A program made the translations under genes and the position numbers. A stretch of 33,790 nt of DNA, taken from NCBI RefSeq assembly GCF_002252985.1, contig NZ_NHPJ01000069.1:1-33790 (forward strand), written 5' to 3'. Of this stretch, positions 6,410-14,109 are shown one piece after another (positions within the stretch are counted from its first letter, which is position 1; the number at the start of each line of letters is the position of its first letter). The notes under the pieces were generated by a model. It had not been told where the DNA came from, did no database searches, and saw only the letters and a program-made list of their open reading frames with translations. The DNA is from Halorubrum halodurans (GTDB lineage Archaea > Halobacteriota > Halobacteria > Halobacteriales > Haloferacaceae).

Positions 6410-7378
6410 GGGCGTTGTTTAGACGAGAAAGTCGCTCAGTATAACTAGTGTCGTCTTGCTAGTAGCTCCGACAAAGTACCAAATTTACTAAGAAGTGAAG
6501 CGGGACAGATTGGGTGTGCAAACCAAGATCTCCCGCTTCGCAGAGATGGTTGTATCGCTCTCCAAAAAAGCCGTCGCCGGCGAGCCAGCTCCGGCATACC
6601 GACCCGGAAAAGAAGGGTATGCCGACTGGGTGATTCTTGCTGTACAAGGCTTCAAAGAGTATCTTGACCACGATTACCGGAAGCTGATGGATGTTCTGCG
6701 GGAAATGCCGAGAGTCGTTGAATCGGTTGGTTTGACGGTTGAGACGCTTCCTCACTTCTCAACCGTTTGTGCGCGGAAGCAAGCGATTCCGATGAAGCGG
6801 TGGCGAGCGATCCTTGACGGATCGGTTGAATTATACGAACTCGGAGATGTTCAAGCAATCGACGCAACCGGCGTGGATCGCGTTCAAGCAAGTCAGCATT
6901 ACGCGAAGCGGACGGATTACACGTTCGAGGCGGTCAAAACCACGCTTCTCGTAGATTGTGAAACGAGCGCGATTCTAGACATACACTGTTCGATGAAACA
7001 ACCGCACGATACACAGGTCGGTTTACAGGTTTTGGTGCGGAATCTCGACGATCTGACGGCTGTAGCGGCTGATAAAGGATATGACTGGGAAGCACTTCGG
7101 ACGAGGTTACGTGCTGAAAGTATCACACCGTTGATTCCGCAACGCGGCCCCGGTTTCCGAGGATGGGCGAGAAACTTACTTATCCATGACGGGGCGTATA
7201 ATCAGCGCTCGAACGCTGAATCGGTGTTTTTTGGCTTACGGCAGCGATACGGTGAGACGCTGTGGTCGAGAACGTGGTTCGGTCAATTCCGCGAACTTGT
7301 CATGAAATCAGCGGTGCGAAACATTGAACGCGCGATCGAGGGGGCACAACGCTGAACGCTGGCGTCTAAACAAGGCCC
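6410..7378 (+). mobile_element. IS5-type insertion sequence, complete (969 bp)
   Basis: Terminal inverted repeats are 6410-6425 (GGGCGTTGTTTAGACG) and 7363-7378 (reverse complement GGGCCTTGTTTAGACG), 15 of 16 matching. They are flanked by the exact 7-bp duplication TCTCACT (6403-6409, 7379-7385). One DDE transposase fills the element. The element is clearly richer in A+T than its surroundings, a sign of foreign origin. Intact ends, duplication and frame suggest a recent insertion. Removing it and one duplication copy restores a hairpin beside tRNA-Gly, so it landed in a pre-existing palindrome. Confidence 0.92.
6495..7355 (+). CDS. IS5-family DDE transposase
   Basis: 286 residues from a GTG at 6495. 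The DDE triad is visible as D123 (AIDATGVDR), D193 (AADKGYDWE) and E242 in NQRSNAESVFFGLRQRYG, an arrangement typical of IS5-type transposases of haloarchaea. The frame is intact and fills the IS, ending eight bases before the right terminal repeat. The true start is uncertain: GTG 6495, GTG 6516 (VQTKISRF) and ATG 6546 are all possible; a TATA-like AGTATAACT at 6438-6446 and AT-rich CAAATTTACTA at about 6480 lie upstream. Its codon and base use differ from neighbouring genes. Confidence 0.9.
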   Translation: MKRDRLGVQTKISRFAEMVVSLSKKAVAGEPAPAYRPGKEGYADWVILAVQGFKEYLDHDYRKLMDVLREMPRVVESVGLTVETLPHFSTVCARKQAIPMKRWRAILDGSVELYELGDVQAIDATGVDRVQASQHYAKRTDYTFEAVKTTLLVDCETSAILDIHCSMKQPHDTQVGLQVLVRNLDDLTAVAADKGYDWEALRTRLRAESITPLIPQRGPGFRGWARNLLIHDGAYNQRSNAESVFFGLRQRYGETLWSRTWFGQFRELVMKSAVRNIERAIEGAQR

Positions 7379-7385
7379 TCTCACT
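7379..7385. repeat. Target-site duplication, right copy
   Basis: TCTCACT, identical to 6403-6409. It lies 12 bases before the 3' end of tRNA-Gly. Confidence 0.85.
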
Positions 7386-7397
7386 GCGTTCGAGAAA

Positions 7398-7468
7398 TGC
7401 ACCGTCCGGGAATTGAACCCGGGCTATTAGCTTGGGAAGCTAATGTCCTACCACTGGACCAACGGTGC
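7398..7468 (-). tRNA. tRNA-Gly (anticodon CCC)
   Basis: 71 bases, no intron, CCA not encoded. Acceptor stem GCACCGT pairs fully with ACGGTGC; the discriminator is A. The anticodon arm TTAGC-TTCCCAA-GCTAA gives anticodon CCC, reading GGG glycine codons. The T-arm is CCGGG-TTCAATT-CCCGG. A TATA-like CGTTAAAGTG reads leftward about 28 bases upstream (near 7491-7500). Its 3' end is copied in the palindromes at 6297-6399. Directly 3' lies one half of the hairpin split by the IS. Confidence 0.95.
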
Positions 7469-7582
7469 TCGACTCGGAGTACCCGACGGCGTCACTTTAA
7501 CGTAGCGTTTCGCGGGTCGGGGTGACGCTCCGCCCGCCACCGATTCCCACAGCGTTAACCCGACCGCCGGGAAGGGGCTCGC

Positions 7583-8986
7583 ATGGACGACGCAGCCTCC
7601 GCCGAGCCGGACGCGGTCGAGCGGGTGCGGGACCGGTACGACGACCTCGCGCCGGCGCTCGCGCGGACGTGGGCAGCCGAGGAGCCGTGGCGGTTCCTCA
7701 CCGACCTCACCGCGATCGGGAGCCGCATGGCCGGAAGCGACGGGGAGCGGCGGGCGGCCGAGCTCGTCGCCGACGCCTTCGAGCGCGCCGGCCTCCGCGA
7801 GGTCCGGACCGACCCGTTCGCGTTGACCGCGTGGGAGCGCGGCGGGGCGGACCTCCGGGTCACGGTTTCCGGCCGGGACGGCACCGAGCGGACCCGCGAG
7901 TTCGAGGCGCTCGCGCTCCCGTACTCGCCGGCGGAGACGGTCGAGGGCGAACTCGTCGACGTGGGATACGGCACCCCCGACGAGATCGACGACGCCGACG
8001 TGACGGGCCGGATCGCGGTCGCGTCGACGACGACGCCCTCGGAATCCCGGTTCGTCCACCGCATGGAGACGTTCGGGCACGCGCTCGCGGCGGGCGCGGT
8101 CGGGTTCGTCTTCGTCAACCACCTCGAGGGGCAGCTCCCCCCGACGGGCTCGCTCACGTTCGGCCAGGAGGCGGCGGCCCCGGCGGTCGGCGTCTCCGCG
8201 GAGACCGGCGACTGGCTCCGCGAGTACGCCGCGAACGCCGAGGGCCCGGTCGCGAGCGTCGAACTGGGGGTCGAGGCATCGTTCCGGCCCGCGGAGTCGC
8301 GGAACGTGATCGGGCGGGCCGGCCCCGACACCGACGAGCGGCTCCTCCTCTTGGCCCACTACGACGGCCACGACATCGCGGAGGCGGCGCTCGACAACGG
8401 CTGCGGGGTCGCCACGGTCGTGACCGCCGCGGGAGTGCTGGCGGAGGCCGATCTCCCGATCGGCGTCGACGTCGTCGCGGTCGGCTGCGAGGAGGTCGGG
8501 CTGCTCGGCGCGGAGCGGCTGGCGGAGACGACCGACCTCGGTTCGGTCCGCGGCGTGGTGAACGTCGACGGCGCGGGGCGGTTCCGCGACCTGCGGGCGC
8601 TGACGCACACCTCCGAGACGGCCCGATCGGTCGCGACGGCGGTGTCGACGGCGACCCGACACCCGATCGAGGTGGATCCGGACCCGCATCCGTTCTCCGA
8701 CCAGTGGCCCTTCGTCCGACGGGGCGTGCCCGCGCTCCAGCTCCACAGCGACTCCGGCGAGCGCGGCCGCGGCTGGGGGCACACCCACGCGGACACCCGC
8801 GACAAGGTGGACGACCGGAACCTGCGGGAACACGGCATGCTGACGGCGCTGCTCGTCGCCGAGTTCGCGGCGGCGGAGCGGGACCCCGCCCGGCTCGAGA
8901 CGGACGCGCTCGTCGAGGCGTTCCGCGCGACCGAGTTTGAGACGGGGATGCGCGCGGCCGACCTCTGGCCGGCGGCGTGGGAGTGA
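7583..8986 (+). CDS. M28-family metallopeptidase (aminopeptidase) with PA-like insert
   Basis: 467 residues. The C-terminal M28 catalytic domain has the co-catalytic zinc ligands in order: H259 (AHYDGHD), D271 (LDNG), the Glu pair E303-E304 (CEEVG), D329 (NVDGAG) and H402 (THADT). Residues about 115-235 look like a protease-associated domain (GRIAVAS, AGAVGFVFVNH). I see no signal peptide, so it is probably cytoplasmic and trims peptides from their N-terminus (family knowledge). Start ATG 7583 is about 27 bases after the TATA-like GCGTTAACCC. The gene is followed by a convergent nadE. Confidence 0.9.
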   Translation: MDDAASAEPDAVERVRDRYDDLAPALARTWAAEEPWRFLTDLTAIGSRMAGSDGERRAAELVADAFERAGLREVRTDPFALTAWERGGADLRVTVSGRDGTERTREFEALALPYSPAETVEGELVDVGYGTPDEIDDADVTGRIAVASTTTPSESRFVHRMETFGHALAAGAVGFVFVNHLEGQLPPTGSLTFGQEAAAPAVGVSAETGDWLREYAANAEGPVASVELGVEASFRPAESRNVIGRAGPDTDERLLLLAHYDGHDIAEAALDNGCGVATVVTAAGVLAEADLPIGVDVVAVGCEEVGLLGAERLAETTDLGSVRGVVNVDGAGRFRDLRALTHTSETARSVATAVSTATRHPIEVDPDPHPFSDQWPFVRRGVPALQLHSDSGERGRGWGHTHADTRDKVDDRNLREHGMLTALLVAEFAAAERDPARLETDALVEAFRATEFETGMRAADLWPAAWE

Positions 8987-9035
8987 CCGGGGTTGTGGGA
9001 GTGAACGACGGAACGAGATGAGGCGGCGGGACGCG

Positions 9036-9971
9036 TCACGCCGACCCGCCGCGGTCCGGCATCGGCGGCGGCGTCCGTTTGTGTTCGGTCGCCCGGTGGC
9101 GTTCGAGGAGGTCGTCGACCGTCTCGCGGTCGAGGCCGAGCCGCGCGGCGACCGTGCCGGCCTCGACGCCCTCGTCGACCGCGAGCCGTAACACGGAGTC
9201 GACGACGTCGTAGTCGGCTCCGAGGTCGTCGGCGTCGCGCTGGCCGGCGAGCAGCCCGGCGGTCGGCGGCTTCTCGAGGACGAATCCGGGGACCTCGAGC
9301 GTCTCGGCGAGGGCCCGGACCTCGGTCTTGTAGAGGTGGCCGAGGGGCAGGAGGTCGGCCGCCCCGTCGCCGTGTTTCGTCAGGTAGCCGAGCAGGCGCT
9401 CGCTCCGGTTCGTCGTCCCGCAGACGAGCCGGCCGGTCGCGTTGGCGGCGAGGTACGCCAGCGTCATGCGCAGGCGTGCGGTCGCGTTCCCGACGAGCGT
9501 CGGCTCGTCGTGGAGGCCGAACCGGTCGGGCGCGACGCTCCCGAACTGCGCGAGGAGCGGCTGGAGGTGGACGGTGTCGTGGTCGATCCCGAGCGCCTCC
9601 GCGAGCCCCTCCGCGTCCCGCGCGTGGTGGGCGCCGATCTTGTTACACGGGAGGATCAGCCCGTAGACGCGGTCGGAACCGAGCGCCTCGACCGCGATCG
9701 CGGCGGCGACCGTCGAGTCGAGCCCGCCGCTCATGTTGATCACGACGCCGTCGGCGTCCGCCGCCGAGACCGTCTCGCGAACGAACGAGACGGCGCGTTC
9801 GAGCTCCGCGTCCGGATCGTCGACAGCGGCGGCGTCGGCGGGAGTCGACTCGGTGGCCCCGTCCTCGCGACGGGCGGCCGGATCGCGGCCGGTTCCGGGT
9901 CGGGTGGCCGTGTACGGATCGCCGCCGTCCCGCGTCCCCGCCCCCGGATCGCTGCGTGTGGAGGTGTCCAT
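9036..9971 (-). CDS. nadE: NAD(+) synthetase
   Basis: 311 residues. It amidates deamido-NAD to NAD with ATP. The PP-loop SGGLDST (81-87) is the ATP-pyrophosphatase signature; GTTNRSE and KHGDGAADLLPLGHLYKTEVR are NadE motifs. No glutaminase domain is present, so it should use ammonia (the short archaeal type). The first about 50 residues form a low-complexity Asp/Thr/Arg/Gly extension unusual for the family, but ATG 9971 is supported by a leftward TATA-like GTATTTACG at 9997-10005, about 30 bases upstream. A start nearer residue 50 cannot be excluded. Confidence 0.93.
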   Translation of the reverse strand: MDTSTRSDPGAGTRDGGDPYTATRPGTGRDPAARREDGATESTPADAAAVDDPDAELERAVSFVRETVSAADADGVVINMSGGLDSTVAAAIAVEALGSDRVYGLILPCNKIGAHHARDAEGLAEALGIDHDTVHLQPLLAQFGSVAPDRFGLHDEPTLVGNATARLRMTLAYLAANATGRLVCGTTNRSERLLGYLTKHGDGAADLLPLGHLYKTEVRALAETLEVPGFVLEKPPTAGLLAGQRDADDLGADYDVVDSVLRLAVDEGVEAGTVAARLGLDRETVDDLLERHRATEHKRTPPPMPDRGGSA

Positions 9972-10215
9972 GGCGTCTCGCCGTCCCGAACGGACGCGTA
10001 AATACGCTCCGTAGGTATTGTTTAAGGGCGTTCGGCGGAGGAGCGCGGCGATCGGCCGACCCGGCGCGTCCCGTGACCGGGCGGTCGATCAGGAACCGGA
10101 GGACGCCGGCCGGATGCCGACGAAAGCCGCCCGTTCGGACGCGAAAAACCACACGTTCGTCCTGCCGAAGTGTTTTGATAACCGATCGTAAAGAAGATCT
10201 CGGTACTAAGAGTAA

Positions 10216-10263
10216 ATACAAGTATATTAGGTGTTTATAACCAAACGCTTATACAAGAATATT
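10216..10263 (+). promoter_or_regulatory. AT-rich promoter with duplicated 13-base box
   Basis: ATACAAGTATATT (10216-10228) and ATACAAGAATATT (10251-10263) match at 12 of 13 bases, 35 bases apart. A TATA-like GTTTATAAC lies between them, and CTTATACAAG (10248-10257) sits about 26 bases before the ATG at 10278, giving a leaderless promoter. The duplicated box could be a regulator site or a duplicated core promoter. Confidence 0.55.
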
Positions 10264-10276
10264 CGCTATCGTAGCG
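10264..10276. promoter_or_regulatory. Palindrome abutting the start of the HTH gene
   Basis: CGCTA-TCG-TAGCG, perfect 5-bp arms, one base before the ATG at 10278 and downstream of the TATA-like box. The position over the likely transcription start fits a repressor operator, possibly for the HTH protein itself (inference). Confidence 0.45.
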
Positions 10277-10277
10277 T

Positions 10278-10847
10278 ATGTCTGGGATACAGCTGAGTTC
10301 GAGTCAGGAACGGATACTCACGTCGCTCGTGAACCTCGTCGACGACGAGGAGGGCGTCGTCTGTGGCCGGCGGATAGCCGACGACATCGACCGGAACCCC
10401 GGAACCGTTCGCAACCGCATGCGGAGCCTCCGCTCGCTCCAGTTGGTCGAGGGCGTTCCCGGTCCCGACGGCGGATACACCCCGACTCGGCGCGCCTACG
10501 AGACGCTCGACCTGGACCGGATGGAGGAGGCCGAGCCGGTGCCGGTCGTCCACGACGGCTCGCCGGTCGACGGGATCACCGTCCGCGAGATCGAGCTCTC
10601 GAGCGTCAACAACCCCGAACTCTGCCGCGCGGAGGTCGTGTTGTGCGGGTCCGCACGGCCCTTCGCGCGGGGCGACCGGGTGACCGTGGGACCGACGCCG
10701 GCCTCGGGACTCCGCGTCTCCGGGGTCGTCGACGCCGCCGACGTCGACGGCGACACCCTCATGGTGCGCGTCGAGTCGATGGAGACGGTCGCCGACCCGA
10801 CGGGGACGACCGCGGGCTCGATGGGCGGGCGGTCGGCGAGCGACTGA
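10278..10847 (+). CDS. Winged-helix DNA-binding regulator (haloarchaeal, Rrf2/TrmB-like N-terminus)
   Basis: 189 residues. Residues about 5-75 form a winged helix-turn-helix: SSSQERILTSLVNL, GRRIADDIDRNPGTVRNRMRS as the likely recognition helix region, then VEGVPGPDGGYTPTRRAYE as wing. The C-terminal part (about 90-175) carries an unknown domain with ELCRAEVVLCGSARPF and GDRVTVGPTPASGL; its two cysteines might sense redox or metal, but no cluster motif is present. It is divergent from nadE and has a strongly AT-rich promoter with a palindrome at the start codon, so autoregulation is likely. Target genes unknown. Confidence 0.75.
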   Translation: MSGIQLSSSQERILTSLVNLVDDEEGVVCGRRIADDIDRNPGTVRNRMRSLRSLQLVEGVPGPDGGYTPTRRAYETLDLDRMEEAEPVPVVHDGSPVDGITVREIELSSVNNPELCRAEVVLCGSARPFARGDRVTVGPTPASGLRVSGVVDAADVDGDTLMVRVESMETVADPTGTTAGSMGGRSASD

Positions 10848-10862
10848 GACACCTCGAGCCGC

Positions 10863-11744
10863 TCACGGTATCGCCGATCCGGGCCCGGACTCGCCGATCC
10901 GGTCCCGGATCGCGCGGGTCGTCGCGGCGATCCGGCGGGCGTCGCGGTGTCGCTCGTCGAACGCGGCGACCGCGCTCGCGGCGGCCTCCTCGTCCACCGC
11001 GAAGTCGACGCCGTCGTACGCGACGTTCCACAGCACGAGCGGCTCCGGCGCGGCGGGGCCGACGCCGTACTCGCCGGGGACCGGCTCGTCGGCGAGGAGG
11101 CGGTCGAGGAGCGTCGGGTCCGCGGTCCCCCGCCCGACGGCCTCGGCCGCGCCGACGAGCCGCCGAACGAGCGCCCGCGGGAAGCCGTCGGCGACCGCCT
11201 CGACGACGAGGAACTCACCCTCCCGCGTCGCGTTCGTCCGGAGGTCGCGGACCGTTCCGTCGTCGTCGCTCGTGAGGTTGTGGAAGTCGTGCGCGCCCGA
11301 GAGCCGCGCGAGCGCGTCGTGAACCGCGCCGTCGTCGAGCGCGCGGTCGCCCGGCCGGTCGATCCGGATCGGATCCGTCGGCGCGTACAGGTAGTAGCGG
11401 TACGTCCGCCGGACCGCGTCGTGGGTGGCGTGGAACCCCGAACCGACGTCGGCGGCCGCCCAGACCCGGATCGATCCGGGGAGCCGGCCGTTGAACGCCC
11501 GCGGCGTGAGCCACGCGGGGGCCTCGAACGCGACGGTCTGGGCGACCGCCGAGACGCCGGCGTCCGTCCGGCCCGCCGCGGCGTAGCCCGGCGGCGTCGC
11601 GTGGGTCGGCCCGTCGCCGCGCTCGAGGAGTCCGTGCGCCGAGAGCGCGGCGAGCAGCGTGCCCTCGACGGTTTCGGCGTGCGGCTGGCGCTGGAACCCG
11701 GCGTACGCGCGGCCGTCGTACGCCACTCGGAACGCCCGGATCAC
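10863..11744 (-). CDS. truA: tRNA pseudouridine(38-40) synthase TruA
   Basis: 293 residues. The catalytic motif is GRTDAGVSA with D61, and the TruA-specific RTYRYYLYAP and HDFHNLTSDD segments follow. It isomerises uridines in the anticodon stem-loop of tRNAs. The start is GTG at 11744, overlapping the stop of the upstream Usp gene by four bases (GTGA), which indicates coupling. The C-terminal tail after about residue 250 is an Ala/Arg-rich helical extension. Confidence 0.92.
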   Translation of the reverse strand: MIRAFRVAYDGRAYAGFQRQPHAETVEGTLLAALSAHGLLERGDGPTHATPPGYAAAGRTDAGVSAVAQTVAFEAPAWLTPRAFNGRLPGSIRVWAAADVGSGFHATHDAVRRTYRYYLYAPTDPIRIDRPGDRALDDGAVHDALARLSGAHDFHNLTSDDDGTVRDLRTNATREGEFLVVEAVADGFPRALVRRLVGAAEAVGRGTADPTLLDRLLADEPVPGEYGVGPAAPEPLVLWNVAYDGVDFAVDEEAAASAVAAFDERHRDARRIAATTRAIRDRIGESGPGSAIP

Positions 11745-12178
11745 GCCTCGTCGTCGGCCATCGGGACCGTGACGACCGGCACCGACGACGTGCGGACGAC
11801 CTTCTCCGTGACGCTGCCGAGGAGGACGCGCTGGATCCCCGTCCGCGTGTGGGTCGGCATCACCACGACGTCCGCGCCGGTGTCCGCGATCGCGTTCTCG
11901 ATCACCCGAAGCGGGTCGCCGTGGATCACGCTGCCGACGGCGTCGATCCCGGCCGCCTCGAGCTCCTCGGTCACCGTCTCCACGCGTCGTTCCGCGCTCT
12001 TCTCGACCCGCTCCGAGAACGCGCCGGCCCGCGGTCCCGCGAGCGTGTGCTCGAGCGTGTCGACCGCGCTCACGACGTGGACCGTCGCGCCGTAGCGCTC
12101 CGCGAGGCTCCGGGCGTGCGGCACCGCGTCGTTCGCGGCGCTGCCCGGCGCGACCGGCAGGAGGATGTCGTCGTACAC
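11741..12178 (-). CDS. Universal stress protein (UspA family)
   Basis: 145 residues, a single Usp domain. The N-terminal strand YDDILLPVAPG and the C-terminal nucleotide-binding stretch VVMPTHTRTGIQRVLLGSVTE (read as two adjacent segments) are typical of ATP-binding Usp proteins. The start is taken as GTG 12178, which begins directly at the conserved strand and has a leftward GCGTTTTGCGC about 30 bases upstream; the longer in-frame extension to 12265 would run over that region and adds unrelated residues. It is coupled to truA downstream and divergent from the cyclophilin gene. Confidence 0.87.
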   Translation of the reverse strand: MYDDILLPVAPGSAANDAVPHARSLAERYGATVHVVSAVDTLEHTLAGPRAGAFSERVEKSAERRVETVTEELEAAGIDAVGSVIHGDPLRVIENAIADTGADVVVMPTHTRTGIQRVLLGSVTEKVVRTSSVPVVTVPMADDEA

Positions 12179-12258
12179 GGTCGGGGATGGACCCGCCGGG
12201 CGCAAAACGCTACCGGCGGATGGGTAGCGTTTTCCGACCGGACGACCTCCCTCGGGGC

Positions 12259-12825
12259 ATGGCACGAGACGTCCACGACCCGGACAACCCGCAGGTGACG
12301 CTTCACACGAACCACGGCGACGTCGTGATCGAGCTGTTCGCCGACCGCGCGCCGCGGACGGTCGAGAACTTCCTCGGGCTGGCCCGCCACGACCCCGCCG
12401 CCGACGCCGACCCCGCCCGCGACACCAACACGTGGGAGGACCCCGAGACCGGCGAGGTCCGCGGCGACTCGCTGTACGAGGGGAACGTCTTCCACCGCGT
12501 CATCGACGACTTCATGATCCAGGGCGGCGACCCGCTGGAGTCCGGCCGCGGCGGTCCCGGCTACCAGTTCGACGACGAGTTCCACGACGAGTTGACCCAC
12601 GACGCCCCCGGCATCCTCTCGATGGCCAACTCCGGACCGAACACCAACGGCTCGCAGTTCTTCATCACGCTCGACGCCACCCCGCACCTCGACGGCAAAC
12701 ACGCCGTCTTCGGCCAGGTGATCGAGGGGATGGACGTCGTCGAGGAGATCGGCTCGGTCCCGACCGGCCGCAACGACGAGCCGCGCGACGCGGTCTCGAT
12801 CGACCGCGTCACGGTCGAGGAGTAG
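12259..12825 (+). CDS. Cyclophilin-type peptidyl-prolyl cis-trans isomerase
   Basis: 188 residues. Cyclophilin active-site residues are visible: R80 (VFHRVI), F85 and Q88 (DFMIQGGDP), Q133 and F135 (GSQFFITL), and a His in the TPHLDGKH segment. It accelerates proline isomerisation during folding. Residues about 45-70 form an acidic insert relative to short bacterial cyclophilins. No signal peptide, so cytoplasmic. ATG 12259 directly precedes the conserved domain, with a GCGTTTTCC box about 29 bases upstream; the frame extending to 12187 adds unrelated sequence. Confidence 0.93.
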   Translation: MARDVHDPDNPQVTLHTNHGDVVIELFADRAPRTVENFLGLARHDPAADADPARDTNTWEDPETGEVRGDSLYEGNVFHRVIDDFMIQGGDPLESGRGGPGYQFDDEFHDELTHDAPGILSMANSGPNTNGSQFFITLDATPHLDGKHAVFGQVIEGMDVVEEIGSVPTGRNDEPRDAVSIDRVTVEE

Positions 12826-12834
12826 CGACCGCGG

Positions 12835-12998
12835 TCAGTACAGGTTCACGGCAGCGATCCCCGTCCCTACGGTCGCGAAGGCGACGCTGCTCCGGAGAGG
12901 ATACCTCCAAGACTCCCCACGACCGCGAGATAGATCGCGATAAGCGTCGCTTGAATGCCGACTAACACCGCCGCCAGGTTTAGCTCCGTATCGCTCAT
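12835..12998 (-). pseudogene. Small membrane protein, apparently frameshifted
   Basis: From ATG 12998 the frame reads MSDTELNLAAVLVGIQATL then IAIYLAVVGSLGGIL, one good transmembrane helix, and stops at 12867 after SGAASPSRP. In the next frame the same DNA continues as SSVAFATVGTGIAAVNLY to a stop at 12835, which looks like a second hydrophobic helix. A two-helix protein of about 54 residues broken by a single frameshift near 12885-12900 explains both. A genuine 43-residue one-helix protein is the alternative. Repeat copy C starts 57 bases upstream. Confidence 0.4.
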
Positions 12999-13054
12999 AC
13001 GGTGACCGTCTTCTCCGTTCCCGTAATTCGTTGTGTTCCATCCGTCGTCGCGAT

Positions 13055-13442
13055 CAATACAGCCGAAGGAGTGAGCGATCGCGGTGGCGCGCCTCCGAGT
13101 GCCCCGAAGGGGCACGAGGAGCCCGCGAGGGACGCGGCGAGCGTAGCGAGGTACGAACGAAGTGAGTACCTCGATAAGCGAGCGGCGAAGCCGCGAGCCG
13201 CGAGCCGCGAGGCTGGGGAGGCGTGAGGTGCGGTGCTGGGCAGTGTGGGGTGGGACTCAAAGGGGCAGTCGCGAGGAGGCCGTAAGCGACGCAAGCACCG
13301 CAACGAGGAAGCGAGTAAAACGAGCGACCCAGTGAGGAGCGCAGCGAGCGTACGGCCTCCTCGCGACTGGGGCTTTGGACGTGTTCACCGCGCCAGCAAC
13401 GATCTTTTTCGTATCACCTCGATCACTCACGAACTGCCCGTC
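13055..13442 (-). repeat. Dispersed structured repeat, copy C (full length, longest)
   Basis: About 388 bases in the opposite orientation to A, B and D. Stem domain 1 is a 19-bp perfect inverted repeat, 13266-13284 with 13351-13369, extended past a 3-by-3 internal loop by CAAAG/CTTTG (13258-13262/13373-13377). Stem domain 2 is CTCC/GGAG (13093-13096/13118-13121) outside a 7-bp stem 13099-13105/13109-13115 with a 3-base loop. A third hairpin, CGAGGTAC/GTACCTCG (13147-13154/13166-13173), has an 11-base loop. The rest of 12999-13557 holds no supportable gene; 13443-13557 shows nothing clear. Confidence 0.8.
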
Positions 13443-13557
13443 ATATAAGAACGCTTCAACGACCGACTGATCCCGGCGATCTCGTCTCGAACGCGAGACT
13501 CGGAAAGAGCCGGGATTCAACCGATCCGACCGCGACGCCGTCGCCTGCGACTCGATC

Positions 13558-14007
13558 TCAGCCCGAGACGGTCGTCTTCACGATGCTCACGGGTGCGGGC
13601 GACTGCCGAGAGACGCGCTCCGTGACGGAGCCGAGCATCCGTCGGTACTCGCCCGGCCGCGTCTTCGATCCCATCACGGTGAGGTCGATGTCCTCCTCGT
13701 CGATGTACCGGAGGATCGCCTCGTCGGGCGTCCCGTACACGAGGTCGGTCACGACCTCGACGCCGGCGCTCTCCGCGCGCTCCGCGACCGCCTCCAGCGC
13801 CTCTCGGCCGTTCTCCTCGAGCGTCTCCTCCGCGCCCTCGGAACCGTCCACGAACTCGTCGCCGGAGTAGGCGTTGACGATGTCGCTGTCGACGACGTAG
13901 AGCACGTGGAGGGTCGCGTCGTAGCGATCGGCCGCGTCGATGGCGTGGTCGGTCGCGCGGTCGACGCCCTTCGTGCCGTCCGTCGGGAACAGTATTCGAT
14001 CGTACAT
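13558..14007 (-). CDS. Universal stress protein (UspA family)
   Basis: 149 residues, one Usp domain: N-terminal YDRILFPTDG, then LTVMGSKTRPGEYRRMLGS with the Gly-rich ATP-binding signature, ending VSIVKTTVSG. The start at ATG 14007 is chosen because it begins at the conserved strand and a leftward CGTTTTATTCGG (about 14029-14040) sits about 27 bases before it; the frame runs on to 14154 but that part overlaps the divergent amidohydrolase. Stress or energy-status role by family only. Confidence 0.88.
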   Translation of the reverse strand: MYDRILFPTDGTKGVDRATDHAIDAADRYDATLHVLYVVDSDIVNAYSGDEFVDGSEGAEETLEENGREALEAVAERAESAGVEVVTDLVYGTPDEAILRYIDEEDIDLTVMGSKTRPGEYRRMLGSVTERVSRQSPAPVSIVKTTVSG

Positions 14008-14109
14008 GTGCGAGGGTTCGTCCGACGACCGAATAAAACGTGTGCCCCGTTCCCGGATCGAGGGAGGGGGGCCCCAAACGGTTAATCCGTCCCGCACGGG
14101 AGGACGTCC

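Noticed and set aside
5752..6465. Shared CTTGCTAGTAG at 5752-5762 and 6455-6465 as a possible direct repeat flanking an element
   Set aside because: Only 11 bases; the second copy lies inside the IS, while the first precedes repeat B, and the IS boundaries are set better by inverted repeats and target duplication.
6297..7419. Integrated provirus or plasmid bounded by the tRNA-Gly duplicate
   Set aside because: No integrase or phage gene lies between the repeats; the only gene is the IS transposase, which has its own ends and target duplication.
13505..13530. T-arm-like GGTTGAATCCCGG on the minus strand near the Usp gene
   Set aside because: Loop and stem do not match a T-arm and no duplicate or other tRNA part is nearby.
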